A stretch of DNA of 64,000 nucleotides from CAVOGJ01 sp963700865 (GCA_963700865.1 CAVOZC010000002.1:124001-188000); one strand, 5' to 3'. Shown: positions 28,556 to 38,042, numbered from the stretch's first letter. Made by a program: numbers and translations. Notes: generated from the sequence alone by a model not told the origin.

Positions 28556-29860
28556 TCAGTCGAGGACACGCATCCGAACAGTGCCCGCCGAGACGGAATT
28601 CAGCAGGTCGATTTCCGCCACGGCATCCGCGGCGGCTCCTTCCGTTGCCGCATGGGTCATGATGACCAGCGGTACGTTGCTGGCCACCGGTTCATGTTGA
28701 ATCACCGAAGCAATCGAAATGTGGTGCCGCCCCAGCACGCCCGCGACTTCGGCCAGCACGCCCGGATGATCGTCGACTTGCAACCGCAAGTAGTAGCGGC
28801 CCGGCGCGAGGGCCGGAGGTCGAGCCGCGACGCGGGCCTCACGGTCGGACCACAATTGCAACGTCTTGAACGTCAGTTGCGTGCGGCCGACCGCCATATC
28901 AATCAAATCGGCCACCACGGCCGAGGCTGTGGGCATCTGCCCCGCCCCGAGGCCCTGGAAGAACACCGTACCGACGGCGTCCCCCACCACGCTGATGGCG
29001 TTGTTCGCTCCGCGTACCTCCGCCAGCGGCGTCCCGCGGCGGACCAGGGTTGGCGAGACATGCACGTCCAAACCAGCGGAGAGCCGATCGGGATGTGCCA
29101 GCTGAGCCACCGCGAGCAGCTTAATGCAATAACCGAGTTCCTTGGCGTAGCGGATGTCCTCACTCTGCAAGTGGTCGATGCCCAGCCGAGGAATGTTTCG
29201 CCAGTGGAGCCGAGCGCCAAAGGCAAGATGGGAAAGGATGGCCAATTTCTGCGCCGCGTCCGAGCCGTCGACGTCCATGGTGGGATCGGCCTCGGCATAG
29301 CCGAGCTGCTGGGCCTCGCGTACCGCCGCGTCGTAGGCCGGCCCATCGTCCTCCATTTGGGAAACGATAAAGTTACTCGTCCCGTTCAAAATGCCTCGCA
29401 GCGATAAGATCTGGTTGGCCGTCAGGCATTGACCCACTCCTGTCACAATGGGGACGCCTCCCGCCACGGACGCCTCGAAGGCGATGGAGCGGCCCAGGTC
29501 CCGAGCCAGATCGAATAACTCGGGGCCATGTTCTGCCAGCAATGCCTTGTTGGCCGTCACGACATCCTTACCGCTTTCCAGCAGCTGCCGCATGATGGTC
29601 CGCGCCGGTTCGAGCCCGCCCACCAGCTGGGCCACGACTTGAATCTCCTTGTTGCCGGTGACGCTTCGCAAGTCGTCCGTAAGGACCCCCGACGGTAATT
29701 CGTACTCGCGCGGCTTGGCCAAGTCCCGGACCACGACTTTTTCCAACCACAGCCGCCGGCCTGCGTGAAGCATCGTGCGATCGCCATGATCGATCAGCAG
29801 TCGAGCCACACCGGTTCCCACGGTGCCCATTCCAACGATCGCGACTTTGGTGGTTTCCAT
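28556..29860 (-). CDS. hom: Homoserine dehydrogenase
   Basis: Reduces aspartate semialdehyde to homoserine with NAD(P)H. 434 residues, the normal monofunctional length. N-terminal Rossmann motif VAIVGMGTVGTGVARLL. Then VVTANKALLAEHG, FEASVAGGVPIVTG and LRGILNGTSNFIVSQMEDDG. The catalytic/substrate region is EADPTMDVDGSDAAQKLAILSHLAFG. The C-terminal ACT domain (YYLRLQVDDHPGVLAEVAGVLG, about 355-434) is for threonine feedback. It leads the minus-strand cluster hom-yciB-apgM-lysC. Confidence 0.97.
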   Translation of the reverse strand: METTKVAIVGMGTVGTGVARLLIDHGDRTMLHAGRRLWLEKVVVRDLAKPREYELPSGVLTDDLRSVTGNKEIQVVAQLVGGLEPARTIMRQLLESGKDVVTANKALLAEHGPELFDLARDLGRSIAFEASVAGGVPIVTGVGQCLTANQILSLRGILNGTSNFIVSQMEDDGPAYDAAVREAQQLGYAEADPTMDVDGSDAAQKLAILSHLAFGARLHWRNIPRLGIDHLQSEDIRYAKELGYCIKLLAVAQLAHPDRLSAGLDVHVSPTLVRRGTPLAEVRGANNAISVVGDAVGTVFFQGLGAGQMPTASAVVADLIDMAVGRTQLTFKTLQLWSDREARVAARPPALAPGRYYLRLQVDDHPGVLAEVAGVLGRHHISIASVIQHEPVASNVPLVIMTHAATEGAAADAVAEIDLLNSVSAGTVRMRVLD

Positions 29861-30397
29861 GGTCTACTCGAGCTGCGGCGGGCCGGGAAGCTTGTCCGGC
29901 CAGGGCGTGAATGTCGTCAGGGAAGTGCGCGACCCGACGAATGCAGCATCATCGGTCATGGGGCACACGCCATCCAGCCTAACGTCCCCTGGGGCCGCGG
30001 GGCAGGTCGCTTTCGGGAGGGCTGTGAGGAATCTTCGAATTGTCCGCAAGGACGGCCCCTGAACGGCCGGGTGGTTCACGTTCGAGATGGGCTTCCGGCC
30101 TGTCACATTCCGCACGTGGTGGGATGTTTCCAAGTCATGGAGGGGGGGCCCGGACCAGCAGGACGGTGCCGCGGCGAGACCAGCCCCCGGAAGTCGCCCG
30201 GTTGTGCCGGTCTTTTCGCCTGCTCACCGGGCCCGCGGCAGCGAGCCGGCATTTCATGCCAAAATGTTTGACAGACCCGAATGGGAACGTGACCATGAAA
30301 GCTTGGCCCGCTTTTGCCGCTCGGGCGGCTCGGTCATGCGCGGTTGGCATCTTTCGCCAGCGGCGGGAACACGTTTTGGGAACAGAGGTAACCATCG
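29861..30397. other. Intergenic stretch without recognised gene
   Basis: Divergent interval between hom (minus) and the haloperoxidase-like gene (plus). It should contain both promoters. I found no conserved product, RNA gene or notable repeat. Confidence 0.5.
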
Positions 30398-32671
30398 ATG
30401 GCGCGTCAGGTACGACCAGGCACGGTGAATCGCGGTGCGGCGTGGCGATGGTGGAGAGCGATCCTTTTCTCAGTTGCCGCGCTCCTCTGCGGGAGTTCAT
30501 CCTCCGCACAAACGGTGGCACGCCAATGGAACGAGGCGCTGCTGGACGCGATTCGCATTGATTTTCCCGCGCCCACGGTCCACTCACGAAACTTGTATCA
30601 CAGCTCGGCCGCCATGTTCGACGCGTGGGCCACCTTTGACCCGATCGCGGTCGGCCATTTCGTGACGGAGAAGCAATCGATTGACGGCCTGGATGTGGAG
30701 GCTGCTCGGAATGAAGCCATCAGCTTCGCCGCCTATCGGGTGCTGTCCGAACGCTACACCCATTCCACGGCGCCTGAGGTGTCGCAGAATCGCTTTGATC
30801 AACTCATGGGTGATTTGGGATACGACAAAAATAACACGACCACGACGGGCAACTCGCCAGCCGCGATTGGCAATCGTATCGCCGCGCAAATCCTCGGCGC
30901 GACGCTCAACGATGGATCGAATGAGGCGAATGGGTACGTGGACAATACGGGTTACATGCCGGTGAATGACCCAATGGTTGTGGACTACCCGGGAGTCGTA
31001 ACACCCGACGCGCCGTCGCTGGCCGATCCCAACCGTTGGCAACCCTTGTTCTTGGACTCGGCGGTCACGCAGAACGGGCTGGAGGGCGAGTCCCTGCAGC
31101 GCTATGTCGGACCCCATTGGGGCCATGTGACAACGTTTGCCTTGGGCCGCGGCCAGACGAGTGGTCCCTACAGTTGGTCGGACATGGATCCAGGCCCCCC
31201 GCCGCAATTGAATGGAGTCGGCGACGCCGCCTATCGGTCCGACAGTGTTTCGCTCATTGAATACAGCAGTTCGCTCGACCCGCAGCAGGGCCCGGGCGCC
31301 ACCGTGATCAATCTCTCGCCGAACACGTCGGGCAATCGACCATTGGGAACCCACGACAATCAAGGCTATGCGGTCAATCCGGTCACCGGACTGCCCTACG
31401 CGGATAACTTCGTAAAAACGGCCGACTATGGACGGGTGCTGGCCGAGTTCTGGGCCGACGGGCCGAATTCAGAAACGCCCCCGGGCCACTGGAACGTACT
31501 GGCCAACACCGTCTCGGACGATGCCCGGCTGGAGAGACGTATCGGTGGCAGTGGAGACGTCGTGGGAGACCTCGAATGGGATGTCAAACTTTACCTGGCC
31601 CTGAATGGAGCCGTTCATGATGCGGCGGTCGGAGCCTGGGGTGTCAAGCGCGAGTATGATTATGTCCGCCCCATCACGAAGATCCGCTACCAGGGAAGTT
31701 TGGGGCAATCCACCGACGCGACACTGCCTTCCTACCATCCGGATGGATTGCCGCTGGTCGATGATCTGATTGAGGTCATCACGGCCGACAGCATCGCTCC
31801 GGGCGGCCGTCATTTTAACGCCTTGGAAAACGCCAACCGCGACGCCAGCCCGTCCGACCCATTCTTTACGGCCGAGGATCTGATCGGCAAGATCGCGGTC
31901 CGCAGTTGGAATCATGAACCGGCCGATCCGGCCAACGAGACCTCGGGTGTGGCCTGGATCTTGGCGGAGAACTGGGTGCCGTACCAGGATGACAATTTTG
32001 TGACCCCCGCCTTCGCGGCCTACATTTCCGGACACAGCACGTTCAGCCGCGCAGCGGCCGAGGTGTTGGCGGCATTTACCGGCAGTCCTTATTTCCCTGG
32101 CGGGCTGGGGACCGCCGACTTTGACGTCGATTATCTGGAATTTGAGGATGGACCCACCGAGCCCATCCAATTGCAATGGGCCACTTACTTTGACGCCGCC
32201 GATGAAGCCGGGATCTCCCGCTTGTGGGGCGGCATTCATGTGTCGGCCGATGATTTCGCCGGCCGCATCATGGGCTCAACCATCGGTCAGGATGCGTTTG
32301 ACTACGCCGAATCGTTCTATATCGACGGGGAACTTGATTGGCACAATCGCGTTTTTGATACCGATGTTAATGTGGATGGTATCACGAGTCCCCTCGACGC
32401 ACTGCTGGTGATCAATGAATTGACGTTTCGTGAATTCAGCGACCCCGTGACCGGCGAGCTCCGTGATTTCATCGGAATTCCTCCCTTCTTCTACGACGTG
32501 CATGACGATGGCTTCCTGGGGCCGCTCGACGCGCTGCTCGTGATCAACCGGCTCGATGGTAACACGCCGGCCTCGCCCCTCGGCCTGCGCGTCGTGCCCG
32601 AGCCGTCTGCCGCGACGAACCTGTTGCTGGCGGGCCTGCTCTGCCTGATTCAGTCGCGTTCCCGGCGTTAA
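30398..32671 (+). CDS. Vanadium-dependent haloperoxidase-like (PAP2 superfamily) protein with dockerin and PEP-CTERM
   Basis: Exported 757-residue protein; signal peptide AILFSVAALLCGSSSSAQ. The vanadate/phosphate pocket motifs of the PAP2/haloperoxidase fold are present: KREYDYVRP (K-x6-RP), ISGHSTFSRAAAE (PSGH-like) and SRLWGGIHVSADD (SRxxxGxHxxxD), at about residues 428-615. N-terminal RNLYHSSAAMFDAWATFDP is typical of this planctomycete group. After the catalytic part come two dockerin-like repeats (TDVNVDGITSPLDALLVINE, VHDDGFLGPLDALLVINRL), then VPEP and a hydrophobic helix ending in Arg. Possible bromo/chloroperoxidase or phosphatase; substrates unknown. Confidence 0.9.
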   Translation: MARQVRPGTVNRGAAWRWWRAILFSVAALLCGSSSSAQTVARQWNEALLDAIRIDFPAPTVHSRNLYHSSAAMFDAWATFDPIAVGHFVTEKQSIDGLDVEAARNEAISFAAYRVLSERYTHSTAPEVSQNRFDQLMGDLGYDKNNTTTTGNSPAAIGNRIAAQILGATLNDGSNEANGYVDNTGYMPVNDPMVVDYPGVVTPDAPSLADPNRWQPLFLDSAVTQNGLEGESLQRYVGPHWGHVTTFALGRGQTSGPYSWSDMDPGPPPQLNGVGDAAYRSDSVSLIEYSSSLDPQQGPGATVINLSPNTSGNRPLGTHDNQGYAVNPVTGLPYADNFVKTADYGRVLAEFWADGPNSETPPGHWNVLANTVSDDARLERRIGGSGDVVGDLEWDVKLYLALNGAVHDAAVGAWGVKREYDYVRPITKIRYQGSLGQSTDATLPSYHPDGLPLVDDLIEVITADSIAPGGRHFNALENANRDASPSDPFFTAEDLIGKIAVRSWNHEPADPANETSGVAWILAENWVPYQDDNFVTPAFAAYISGHSTFSRAAAEVLAAFTGSPYFPGGLGTADFDVDYLEFEDGPTEPIQLQWATYFDAADEAGISRLWGGIHVSADDFAGRIMGSTIGQDAFDYAESFYIDGELDWHNRVFDTDVNVDGITSPLDALLVINELTFREFSDPVTGELRDFIGIPPFFYDVHDDGFLGPLDALLVINRLDGNTPASPLGLRVVPEPSAATNLLLAGLLCLIQSRSRR

Positions 32672-32739
32672 TCGCCACCTGATTCCCGACGTGAGTTCCC
32701 GCCGCCGCCGGTGGAACTGTGGATCCGAATTCACTCCTC

Positions 32740-33885
32740 CGGCAACGTTGGGGGAGCTGCGCAACAAGTCGCGGCGGCAGGGGAAACGTCGGGGGAGCTG
32801 CACGACGAGGCGCGTCGGCAGGGGAAACGTCGGGGGGTCCGGGGGGCCGAGCGACGAGGCGCGTCGGGACAGGGTTCTCGCCCCCCGCTGCGTCTTGCGT
32901 GGCGTTTTTTGGGGGGCCTCACCCCAGTCCCGCGACCGACCTGACTGTGCCCCCCAAACCCCCCGACGTGATGGCAGGAATGACGCTTCGGGGGAGCTGC
33001 ACGACGAGTCGCGGCGGCAAGGGAAACGTCGGGGGGTCCGGGGAGCTGCACGACGAGTCGCGTCGGCAGGGGAAACGTCGGGGGAGCTGCACGACGAGTC
33101 GCGGCGGCAAGGGAAACGTCGGGGGGTCCGGGGGGCCGAGCGACGAGCGCGTCGGGACAGGGTTCTCGCCCCCCGCTGCGTCTTGCGTGGCGTTTTTTGG
33201 GGGGCCATCCCCCTCGTCCCGCTACCGACCTGACTGTGCCCCCCAAACCCCCCGACGTGATGGCAGGAATGACGCTTCGGGGGAGCTGCACGACGAGTCG
33301 CGGCGGCAAGGGAAACGTCGGGGGGTCCGGGGGAGCTGCACGACGAGGCGCGTCGGCAGGGGAAACGTCGGGGGAGCTGCACGACGAGTCGCGGCGGCAG
33401 GGGAAACGTCGGGGGGTCCGGGGGGCCGAGCGACGAGGCGCGTCGGGACAGGGTTCTCGCCCCCCGCTGCGTTTTGCGTGGCGTTTTTTGGGGGGCCATC
33501 CCCCTCGTCCCGCTACCGACCTGACTGTGCCCCCCAAACCCCCCGACGTGATGGCAGGAATGACGCTTCGGGGGAGCTGCACGACGAGTCGCGGCGGCAA
33601 GGGAAACGTCGGGGGGTCCGGGGAGCTGCACGACGAGTCGCGTCGGCAGGGGAAACGTCGGGGGAGCTGCACGACGAGTCGCGGCGGCAAGGGAAACGTC
33701 GGGGGGTCCGGGGAGCTGCACGACGAGTCGCGTCGGCAGGGGAAACGTCGGGGGGTCCGGGGGGCCGAGCGACGAGGCGCGTCGGGACAGGGTTCTCGCC
33801 CCCCGCTGCGTCTTGCGTGGCGTTTTTTGGGGGGCCTCACCCCAGTCCCGCGACACGCCTGACTAGGCGCCCAAACCGGCGACGT
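32740..33885 (+). repeat. G-rich repeat cluster 1 (four core elements plus short modules)
   Basis: Intergenic, between convergent haloperoxidase and pheA genes. Four cores of about 143 bp lie at 32827-32969, 33116-33258, 33406-33549 and 33745-33885 (the last with a degraded right end). Each begins ACGTCGGGGGGTCCGGGGGG and ends CCCCCCAAACCCCCCGACGT, imperfect reverse complements. Between cores are variable numbers of 42- or 48-bp modules, each containing GCACGACGAGTCGCG and GGGAAACGTCGGGG. Reading frames are open across the block only because the repeats lack stop codons; the 289/290/339-bp spacing of cores does not preserve frame, so I do not call a gene. Confidence 0.9.
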
Positions 33886-33917
33886 AAGATCGAGCGAGAA
33901 TCCAAAAGCCTGAGTTG

Positions 33918-35059
33918 TTACCAGGCACCAGCGGCTGAGCGGGCTGCTGCCATCGGGTAGCTCCCTAGCAATTCCAGCACCTGCGTCTTTTTTTGCAACG
34001 CCGTAATCGCTCGGCGAGTCCCCAGGTCCTTCTCATGCCCCTGAAACTCGACGAAGAAAAAATACTCGTTATTGCGATCGTGCAACGGAAACGACTCGAT
34101 CCAGGTGAGATTCAGTCGATTGCGCTTAAAAATCCCCATCACGTCCGCCAACGTCCCAGGTTGATGCAGCACTTGAAACAACAGAGCCGTCTTGTCCTGG
34201 CCGGTCCGGGGGGCCGATTGTTGAGCCAGCACGGCGAACCGCGTCACGTTATTGGGATGGTCCTCGATATTGGCCGCCAGCACTTGCAGCCCATAGTGGA
34301 CCGCCGCCTGCTGGCTGGCGATCGCGGACCGCGTCGGGTCCGACGTGGCTTGCTCGGCCGCCACCGTGGTACTCGGCGTCTCGACTAATTCCGCCGCGGG
34401 AAAGTGTTCCGCCAACCAGCTGCGACACTGGGATAACGCCTGCGGTTTGCTGCAAATATGGGTCACTCCGGCGCGAGGTCCGCTGCCCAGCAAATTGTGG
34501 TGGATGCGGAGGTGGACTTCGCCGGCGATCCGCACCGGCACGCGGATAAACATCTGCAGCGTATCCGAAATACGACCGTCGGTACTGTTTTCCAAGGGTA
34601 CGAGCCCCAGATCGACATCCCCCGTGGCCACCTCCTCGAAGACGGATGCGATCGAACCCAAGGGGACGTGATCCGCCGCCTGGCCAAACTGTTGCACGGC
34701 GGCTTGATGGCTATAGCTGAACATCGGCCCCAGAAAACCGACCCGCGTCGGCCGGGCGAGTTGGCGACACCCACTGGTCAACTCGCGCAGATGGCGCGGA
34801 GGCACTCGGTTGACAGGGGGCCAGGGTGTTTTTTCAGCAAGACGTCGATCCGCCGCGCGTCGGCCGCTGCTTCGGCGGCGGAAGCGGTCGCCGAACCGGA
34901 CTCGGCCAGCCGCGCGGCCTGCTGGGCCACGTCGGCCCGCCGGTTGAGGAGTGCCAAGAGCTTCTGATCGATGTCCGCCAGTCGCTGTTCGAGTTTTGGC
35001 GACGATTTCGCGCTCTCCGCCGACGGCGATGACGGGCGGCCTGCCTTGCGTTGACCCAT
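33918..35059 (-). CDS. pheA: Bifunctional chorismate mutase / prephenate dehydratase (frameshifted)
   Basis: Converts chorismate to prephenate and then phenylpyruvate for phenylalanine. The ATG at 35059 opens the AroQ-type mutase domain (LADIDQKLLALLNRRADVAQQ, then ARRIDVLLKKHPGPLSTECLRAI). A one-base break near 34790 leads into the dehydratase domain (VGFLGPMFSYSHQAAVQQFG, LGLVPLENSTDGRISDTL, SKPQALSQCRSWL and the catalytic-site region NNVTRFAVLAQQ). The C-terminal ACT domain binds phenylalanine (KTALLFQVLHQPGTLADVMGIF and NLTWIESFPLHDRNNEYFFFVEF). About 380 residues when repaired, normal for P-proteins. The longer upstream reading frame through the repeat array is spurious. Confidence 0.93.
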
Positions 35060-35240
35060 ATTGTCTTTCGAGGCTCTCCCAACCTGGCGGTACCTCGGAT
35101 GGCCGCCCCCGGCCCGGGTGCTGGCCTGTCCGACTGACGAGCAGCATATCGGGACACGGCCGGAGTGCCCAGCCGACTGCCCCGTGGGCGGGAAACCGAG
35201 GACAATCGGGTCGCGGGTTCAGCGGATTCGACGAGCGTTC

Positions 35241-35520
35241 CGGCAACGGGAATTGTCGCGGTGGCTGCGGAAGAGTCGCGGCGGCTGCGGAAGAGTCGGG
35301 GTGGCGGGGGAATTGTCGGGGTGGCTGCGGAAGAGTCGGGTTGGCGGGGGAATTGTCGGGGTGGCGGGGGAATTGTCGGGGTGGCTGCGGAAGAGTCGGG
35401 TTGGCGGGGGAATTGTCGCGGTGGCGGGGGAATTGTCGCGGTGGCTGCGGAAGAGTCGGGGTGGCGGGGGAATTGTTGCGGTGGCTGCGGAAGAGTTGGG
35501 GTGGCGGCGGAAATGTTGGG
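35241..35520 (+). repeat. 20-bp tandem repeat array, 14 units
   Basis: Exactly phased 20-base units, alternating between two types, GTGGCTGCGGAAGAGTCGGG and GTGGCGGGGGAATTGTCGGG, with a few substitutions. No spacers, so not CRISPR. The array leads directly into a single core element of the G-rich family. Confidence 0.92.
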
Positions 35521-35638
35521 GGGTCCGGGGGGCCGAGCGACGAGGCGCGGCAAAAAAGGGGTCTTGCCCCCCGCTGCGTCCCGCTCCCGCTCCCGCTCCC
35601 GCTTCCGACCTGACTGGGCCCCCAACTCCCCCAGACGT
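35513..35638 (+). repeat. G-rich core element, cluster 2 (single, shortened copy)
   Basis: Starts ATGTTGGGGGGTCCGGGGGG, has the shared CGAGCGACGAGGCGCG and CTTGCCCCCCGCTGCG blocks, and ends with a diverged CCCCCAACTCCCCCAGACGT. The middle is replaced by a short CCCGCT tandem stretch (about 35579-35603). It lies in the divergent pheA-dnaK interval. Confidence 0.8.
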
Positions 35639-35847
35639 GAGATCGCGAGGTGCCGCCCACGGATTCCCATCTTGACCTCAAGAACTTGGGTCAGGACCGG
35701 GCGGGCAATCCGTCGCACTCCGGGTAGTGTCAAAATGGCAGACTCCCCAACGTATCTGGCATCCGTCCCAACCGATCGCCAGCATAGAACCGCGATAAGC
35801 GCTTAAAAAACAGCGGGTCAGGCGGATTTGTCCGCAGTCGGGTTGAG

Positions 35848-35865
35848 TTGGCACGACCTTTGCGT
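35848..35865 (+). promoter_or_regulatory. Sigma-54 (-24/-12) promoter upstream of dnaK
   Basis: TTGGCACGACCTTTGCGT matches the RpoN consensus TGGCACG-N4-TTGC exactly: GG at 35850-35851 and GC at 35862-35863, with the obligatory 10 bases between. It points toward dnaK, whose ATG is about 150 bases downstream. No CIRCE-like inverted repeat was seen in this interval. Confidence 0.7.
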
Positions 35866-36015
35866 AGAAGGATCCCGCATGGTTGGTGGACCGCCGCGCG
35901 GGCGGAATCGCGCGCCCCGCAACCGCAGAGAAAACGGTATTACCCGCTGGACTGCCAAGGACTGCTGCCGGAACAGACGGCAGTCACGTCGGCGTCCACG
36001 AAAGGAGAATCGGAT

Positions 36016-37959
36016 ATGGCAGAAGGCGAAAAGATTATTGGCATCGATCTGGGAACCACGAATTCCGTCGTGGCCATCATGGAGTCGGGTGAACCGACCG
36101 TGATCCCCAATCCCGAAGGAAATCGATTGACCCCCAGCGTCGTGGCGTTTACGGACAAGGGCGAAACACTCGTCGGCGAGCCGGCTCGTCGGCAAGCCGT
36201 GACCAACCCGACCCGGACCGTTTATTCGATCAAGCGGTTCATGGGTCGTCGACATGGCGAGGTGGAAGCCGAAGAGAAGATGGTCCCCTACAAGATTAGT
36301 GGTGGACCCAACGACTATGTGACGGTGGAAGTTGGCGACAAGGAATACACGCCGCAACAGATCTCGGCGATTACGCTCCGCAAGCTCAAGGAGTCGGCTG
36401 AGGCCTACTTGGGGCACAAGGTCAACAAGGCGGTTATTACCGTGCCGGCGTATTTCAACGATTCGCAGCGGCAAGCCACCAAGGACGCGGGGCAGATCGC
36501 CGGTCTGGAAGTTGCTCGAATTATCAACGAGCCGACGGCGGCCGCGTTGGCCTATGGCTTGGGCAAGAACAAACAGGAAAAGATCGCGGTCTTCGATCTT
36601 GGTGGCGGTACGTTTGATATCTCCATCCTGGAGGTCGCGAGCACGGACGGCGCCGACGGCAACGACGTAACCGTATTCGAGGTCATCAGTACGAATGGCG
36701 ATACGCATCTGGGTGGTGACGACTTTGACGAGGTCCTCATCAACTATGTGGCGGATGAGTTCAAGAAGGAAAACGGGATCGATCTCCGCAAGGACACGAT
36801 GGCGCTGCAGCGTTTGCAGGAAGCGTGTGAGAAGGCGAAGAAAGAACTGAGTTCGACGGCTCAGACGGACGTCAACCTGCCCTTCATCACGGCCGACGCC
36901 TCGGGCCCCAAGCACCTGCAAATGACGATCAGCCGCGCCAAGTTCGAGGAACTGGCGGACGCGCTGTTCGATCGTTGTCGCAAGCCGGTCATGGCCGCGC
37001 TGAAGGACGCGAAGATGCAGCCCTCCGACATCGACGAGGTCGTTCTGGTTGGTGGTTCGACGCGCATTCCACGCGTGCAGCAGCTCGTGAAGGAAATCTT
37101 CGGCCGCGACCCGCATAAGGGGGTCAATCCGGATGAAGTCGTGGCGGTCGGGGCCGCCATTCAGGGAAGCGTGTTGGCCGGCGATCGGACCGATGTGCTG
37201 TTGCTGGATGTCACGCCGCTGTCGCTCGGCATTGAAACTCAGGGCGGCATCTTCACCAAGCTGGTCGAGCGGAATACGACCGTGCCGACGGAACGCAAGC
37301 AGACCTTCAGCACGGCTGAGGACAATCAGACGGCGGTCACGGTACGCGTCTTTCAGGGCGAGCGTCCCATGGCGGCCGACAATCGTTTGCTGGGCCAGTT
37401 CAATCTGGATGGCATTCCCCCGGCACCCCGTGGCATGCCGCAGATCGAGGTCAAGTTCGACATCGATCAGAACGGCATTCTGAACGTGTCCGCGAAGGAC
37501 CTGGGCACCGGTAAGGAGCAGACCGTCAAGATCGAGCAGAGTTCCGGATTGTCGGACGACGAGATCCAGCGGATGCGAAAGGATGCGGAAGAGCATGCGT
37601 CGGAGGACAAGGCAAAACGAGAGATCGTCGAGCTGCGTAACCAGGCCGAGCAGATGTGCTTCCAGCTCGAAAAGACGATGAAGGAGAACGCCGAGAAGCT
37701 CAAGGAGTCGGACAAGGATCCGTTGGACAAGGCCATTGCCAAGGCTCGGGAGACCGCCAAGGGGAACGATACGCAGGCCATCAAGTCGGCGATCGAAGAA
37801 CTGGAGCAGGCCTCGCATGCCTTCAGCAAGACCCTTTACGAAGCCACTTCCGCGGGCGGAGCGTCAGGCGGCGGCGAAGAGGAACCGGCAGGAGCCACCG
37901 CCGGAAACGGTGGAGATGAGGACGATGTGGTTGACGCGGAGTTTGAGGTTAAGGACTAA
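36016..37959 (+). CDS. dnaK: Molecular chaperone DnaK (Hsp70)
   Basis: ATP-dependent chaperone, 647 residues from ATG 36016, preceded by AAAGGAG with 8-base spacing; the open frame extends further upstream but that part is not Hsp70. ATPase domain: IIGIDLGTTNSVVAIME, VPAYFNDSQRQATKDAG, EPTAAALAYGLGK, VFDLGGGTFDISILE, EVVLVGGSTRIPRVQ. Substrate domain: DVTPLSLGIETQGGIFTKL and GIPPAPRGMPQIEVKFDIDQNGILNVSA. The lid is helical and the C-terminal tail is DDVVDAEFEVKD. An intrinsic terminator follows, and clpB lies about 260 bases further on. No grpE or dnaJ adjoins it. Confidence 0.97.
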   Translation: MAEGEKIIGIDLGTTNSVVAIMESGEPTVIPNPEGNRLTPSVVAFTDKGETLVGEPARRQAVTNPTRTVYSIKRFMGRRHGEVEAEEKMVPYKISGGPNDYVTVEVGDKEYTPQQISAITLRKLKESAEAYLGHKVNKAVITVPAYFNDSQRQATKDAGQIAGLEVARIINEPTAAALAYGLGKNKQEKIAVFDLGGGTFDISILEVASTDGADGNDVTVFEVISTNGDTHLGGDDFDEVLINYVADEFKKENGIDLRKDTMALQRLQEACEKAKKELSSTAQTDVNLPFITADASGPKHLQMTISRAKFEELADALFDRCRKPVMAALKDAKMQPSDIDEVVLVGGSTRIPRVQQLVKEIFGRDPHKGVNPDEVVAVGAAIQGSVLAGDRTDVLLLDVTPLSLGIETQGGIFTKLVERNTTVPTERKQTFSTAEDNQTAVTVRVFQGERPMAADNRLLGQFNLDGIPPAPRGMPQIEVKFDIDQNGILNVSAKDLGTGKEQTVKIEQSSGLSDDEIQRMRKDAEEHASEDKAKREIVELRNQAEQMCFQLEKTMKENAEKLKESDKDPLDKAIAKARETAKGNDTQAIKSAIEELEQASHAFSKTLYEATSAGGASGGGEEEPAGATAGNGGDEDDVVDAEFEVKD

Positions 37960-37984
37960 TTGGCCTCTTACGGACGCTAATTTC

Positions 37985-38042
37985 AGGCTGCCTGCGCGGG
38001 GAGTTGGGAACGGTTCCCCAGTCCCCTCCAGGCAGCCTTTTT
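37985..38042 (+). terminator. Terminator after dnaK
   Basis: 10-bp stem AGGCTGCCTG / CAGGCAGCCT (37985-37994 with 38029-38038), with GC-rich inner sequence that can pair further (GGGGA/TCCCC), followed by five T. Confidence 0.85.

Noticed and set aside
32276..33960. Very long open frames on both strands across repeat cluster 1
   Set aside because: They exist because the repeats lack stop codons in several frames. Core spacing (289, 290, 339) does not preserve frame, composition is low complexity, and no start signal or known domain is present.
35160..35681. N-terminal extension of pheA through the 20-bp array
   Set aside because: It is repeat translation only. The chorismate mutase domain starts at ATG 35059 in a different frame, giving normal P-protein length.
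35640..36015. CIRCE operator upstream of dnaK
   Set aside because: No TTAGCACTC-N9-GAGTGCTAA-like inverted repeat is visible.
35818..37818. 666-residue frame antisense to dnaK and 929-residue frame antisense to clpB
   Set aside because: High-GC shadows of strongly conserved genes, without ribosome-binding sites or recognisable motifs.
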